Shown: piece by piece, positions 60,103 to 61,541 of the stretch | How the letters are laid out: the number at the start of each line of letters is the position of its first letter | Numbering within the stretch: the stretch's first letter is position 1 | DNA from: Pseudomonas typographi | Lineage (GTDB): Bacteria; Pseudomonadota; Gammaproteobacteria; Pseudomonadales; Pseudomonadaceae | Length of the DNA stretch: 61,541 bases | NCBI RefSeq assembly: GCF_014694385.1 | Contig: NZ_JAAOCA010000034.1 | Coordinates: forward strand, 1 to 61,541 | Direction of reading: 5' to 3' | The notes under the pieces: model-generated | Seen by the model: only the letters and a program-made list of their open reading frames with translations | Databases searched by the model: none | What the model was told of the DNA's origin: nothing | Program-made: the position numbers and the translations under genes

Positions 60103-61541
60103 TCAGGCCGTCGCCCTGTCGGCCAGTGCATGGGCCAAGGCACCGAGGGTTTTAATGCCTTGCACGTAGGCGCCGCCCAGCGCTTGCCCACACGAAATTC
60201 GCACGCAATGGCGGTAGCGCGCACCTTGTGAATACACCTGCCCCGGCATGATCACGATGCCCTCGGCCAATGCCGCCTGGTACAGCGCCAGGCTGTCTAT
60301 GCCCGCGGGTAGTTCCAGCCAAAGCAAAAAACCGCCTTCCGGTTGGGTGGCGCGGGTGCCGGGCGGAAAGTGGCTGGCGATCAGCCCACGTACACTGGCC
60401 ACCTGTTGCTCGTAAAGCCGGCGCACGCTGCGCAGGTGATGGTCGTAATGGCCGTTGCGCAGAAATTCACTCACCGCCGTGCACAGCAGTGCAGACTCGC
60501 CGCCGGTAGAGGCAAACTTCAAGTGGCGCAATTGCTCGGCGTAGCGGCCGCCGTCTACCCAGCCGAGGCGAAAATCCGGCGCGATGGCCTTGGAAAACCC
60601 CGAGCACACCAGCACCCAGCCCTCTGCGTCGAACGCGCGTACCGTGGGCGCGGTAGGCTCGGTGTACTGCAGCTCGGCATATACGATGTCTTCGATCACC
60701 GGTAGCCGGTGCCGTTGCGCCAGTGCGGCGAGGCGGCGCTTGTGCGCCACCGGCATGGTGCAGCCCAGCGGGTTGTGAACAGTGGGCATGCACACCAACG
60801 CCGCCAGCCGGCCGCCTTCGCACAACGTTTGCACGGCGTCTAGGTCCAGGCCCTGACGTGGGTGGGTGGGGATTTCCAGCGCGTCCAGGCCGAGGCTTGC
60901 CAGCAACCCATAGAGATTGAAATAGGCCGGTGCTTCGATGCCCACGGTGTCGCCGGGGCGGGTGGTGGCGCGCAGGGCCAATTGCAGCGCTTCCATGGCG
61001 CCGTGGGTGATCACCACGTTATCGGCGCGCAGGGCCATGCCCAAGTGCCGCGCGCGGCGTGCGACCTGCTCGCGCAGGGGCAACGGCCCCGGCGGCAAGG
61101 CATACTGGCCGAGCAGCTCCGGCTGCTGGCGCAACAACGCGGCCGTTACCTTGGCCAGGCGTTCTTGGGGGTAGAAGCGCGGCCCGCGTGGTATCGCCAA
61201 GGCCAAATTGAGGTGCCCCTCGCGGCCTTGGGCCTGAAGCACGCTGGCCATCAGTTGCTGCTGCGCATTGCCCTGTACCTGGCTGGGCTGGCGGCGCAGT
61301 GATGCGCTGGGTTCGGCCAGCACGCTGCGCACGTAAAACCCGGACTGCGGCCGCGCCACGATCAAGCCTTGGTCTTCGAGCAAACGATAGGCCGTGGTCA
61401 CGGTATTCAGGCTCAGCCCGCGCTGGTTGGCGCAGTCGCGCAGTGATGGCAAGGCACTGCCGGCGGGCAGGCGCCCGGCGTGGATGGCGTCGGCCAGTTC
61501 CCGGGCCAGCGCTGCGTAGCGTGTGCGGGGTGGGTCAAGGG
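60103..61541 (-). CDS. MocR-type GntR-aminotransferase regulator (start beyond window)
   Basis: The frame runs to the window edge: upstream of the TTG at 61452 it continues as LARELADAIHAGRLPAGS then ALPSLRDCANQRGLSLNTVT, a GntR winged helix, so 61452 is not the start. The C-terminal 350 residues are a fold-type I aminotransferase domain with the PLP Lys in CSGFSKAIAPDFRLGWV. MocR regulators use a PLP domain to sense amino acids or vitamins (for example GabR, PdxR). It converges with the Lrp gene. The target gene is not visible. Confidence 0.9.
   Translation of the reverse strand, partial: LDPPRTRYAALARELADAIHAGRLPAGSALPSLRDCANQRGLSLNTVTTAYRLLEDQGLIVARPQSGFYVRSVLAEPSASLRRQPSQVQGNAQQQLMASVLQAQGREGHLNLALAIPRGPRFYPQERLAKVTAALLRQQPELLGQYALPPGPLPLREQVARRARHLGMALRADNVVITHGAMEALQLALRATTRPGDTVGIEAPAYFNLYGLLASLGLDALEIPTHPRQGLDLDAVQTLCEGGRLAALVCMPTVHNPLGCTMPVAHKRRLAALAQRHRLPVIEDIVYAELQYTEPTAPTVRAFDAEGWVLVCSGFSKAIAPDFRLGWVDGGRYAEQLRHLKFASTGGESALLCTAVSEFLRNGHYDHHLRSVRRLYEQQVASVRGLIASHFPPGTRATQPEGGFLLWLELPAGIDSLALYQAALAEGIVIMPGQVYSQGARYRHCVRISCGQALGGAYVQGIKTLGALAHALADRATA

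Overview
The window reads as a chromosomal segment of a GC-rich gamma-proteobacterium, almost certainly a Pseudomonas. The grounds are an Hrp1-type (P. syringae-like) type III secretion block with an HrpL sigma factor, a PvdS-type sigma factor next to pyoverdine-related genes, a DUF1652 protein, and strong third-position G/C bias with large antisense shadow frames. I saw no rRNA, tRNA, CRISPR array, integrase or insertion sequence.

Layout. (1) 1-6783: the end of a type III secretion operon on the minus strand (hrpJ-hrcV-hrpQ-hrcN-hrpO-start of hrpP), tightly overlapping. It is preceded by a perfect-looking HrpL-dependent hrp box. hrpL is divergent and has a sigma-54-like promoter. (2) 7170-11078: cyoABCD cytochrome bo-type quinol oxidase without an adjacent cyoE. 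(3) 11285-17495: a collapsed pyoverdine locus. Intact regulators and uptake genes (FpvA-like receptor, FecI-type sigma, FecR anti-sigma, PvdS) lie among wrecks of biosynthesis and export genes (PvdL N-terminus, PvdE C-terminus, a PvdQ-like acylase C-terminus). (4) 17502-21681: pcp, a truncated second TonB-dependent receptor, and tonB-exbB-exbD. (5) 21925-25698: small stress or membrane-associated and hypothetical proteins.

(6) 25708-31244: a LysR regulator divergent from an amino-acid ABC transporter operon that carries an argininosuccinate-lyase-superfamily enzyme between permease and ATPase. (7) 31291-39199: a YghU-like GST and a complete ddp-like D-Ala-D-Ala dipeptide uptake and hydrolysis operon (ddpX-A-B-C-D-F) behind an RpiR regulator. 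(8) 39410-43266: GNAT enzyme, pRiA4b-type protein, an orphan dipeptide-binding protein and a LysE exporter. (9) 43298-53170: a carbohydrate/sulfur region. It holds a translationally coupled PfkB kinase and GH65 enzyme, a Tat-exported SDR, a three-part APS kinase-TPR-sulfotransferase fusion, and a yegW-yegU-yegV-like set (GntR regulator, ADP-ribosylglycohydrolase, PfkB kinase) lacking the yegT transporter. (10) 53235-61541: a repeat-rich autotransporter, a GGDEF-EAL protein, a cysteine desulfurase divergent from a DecR-like Lrp regulator, and a MocR-type regulator cut by the window end.

The strongest leads are four: the APS kinase-TPR-sulfotransferase fusion, which could make and spend PAPS in one polypeptide; the transporter-linked ASL-family lyase; the fossil pyoverdine locus with its regulators retained; and the transporter-less yeg salvage set. 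All functional assignments come from motif and context reading only; no database search was run.
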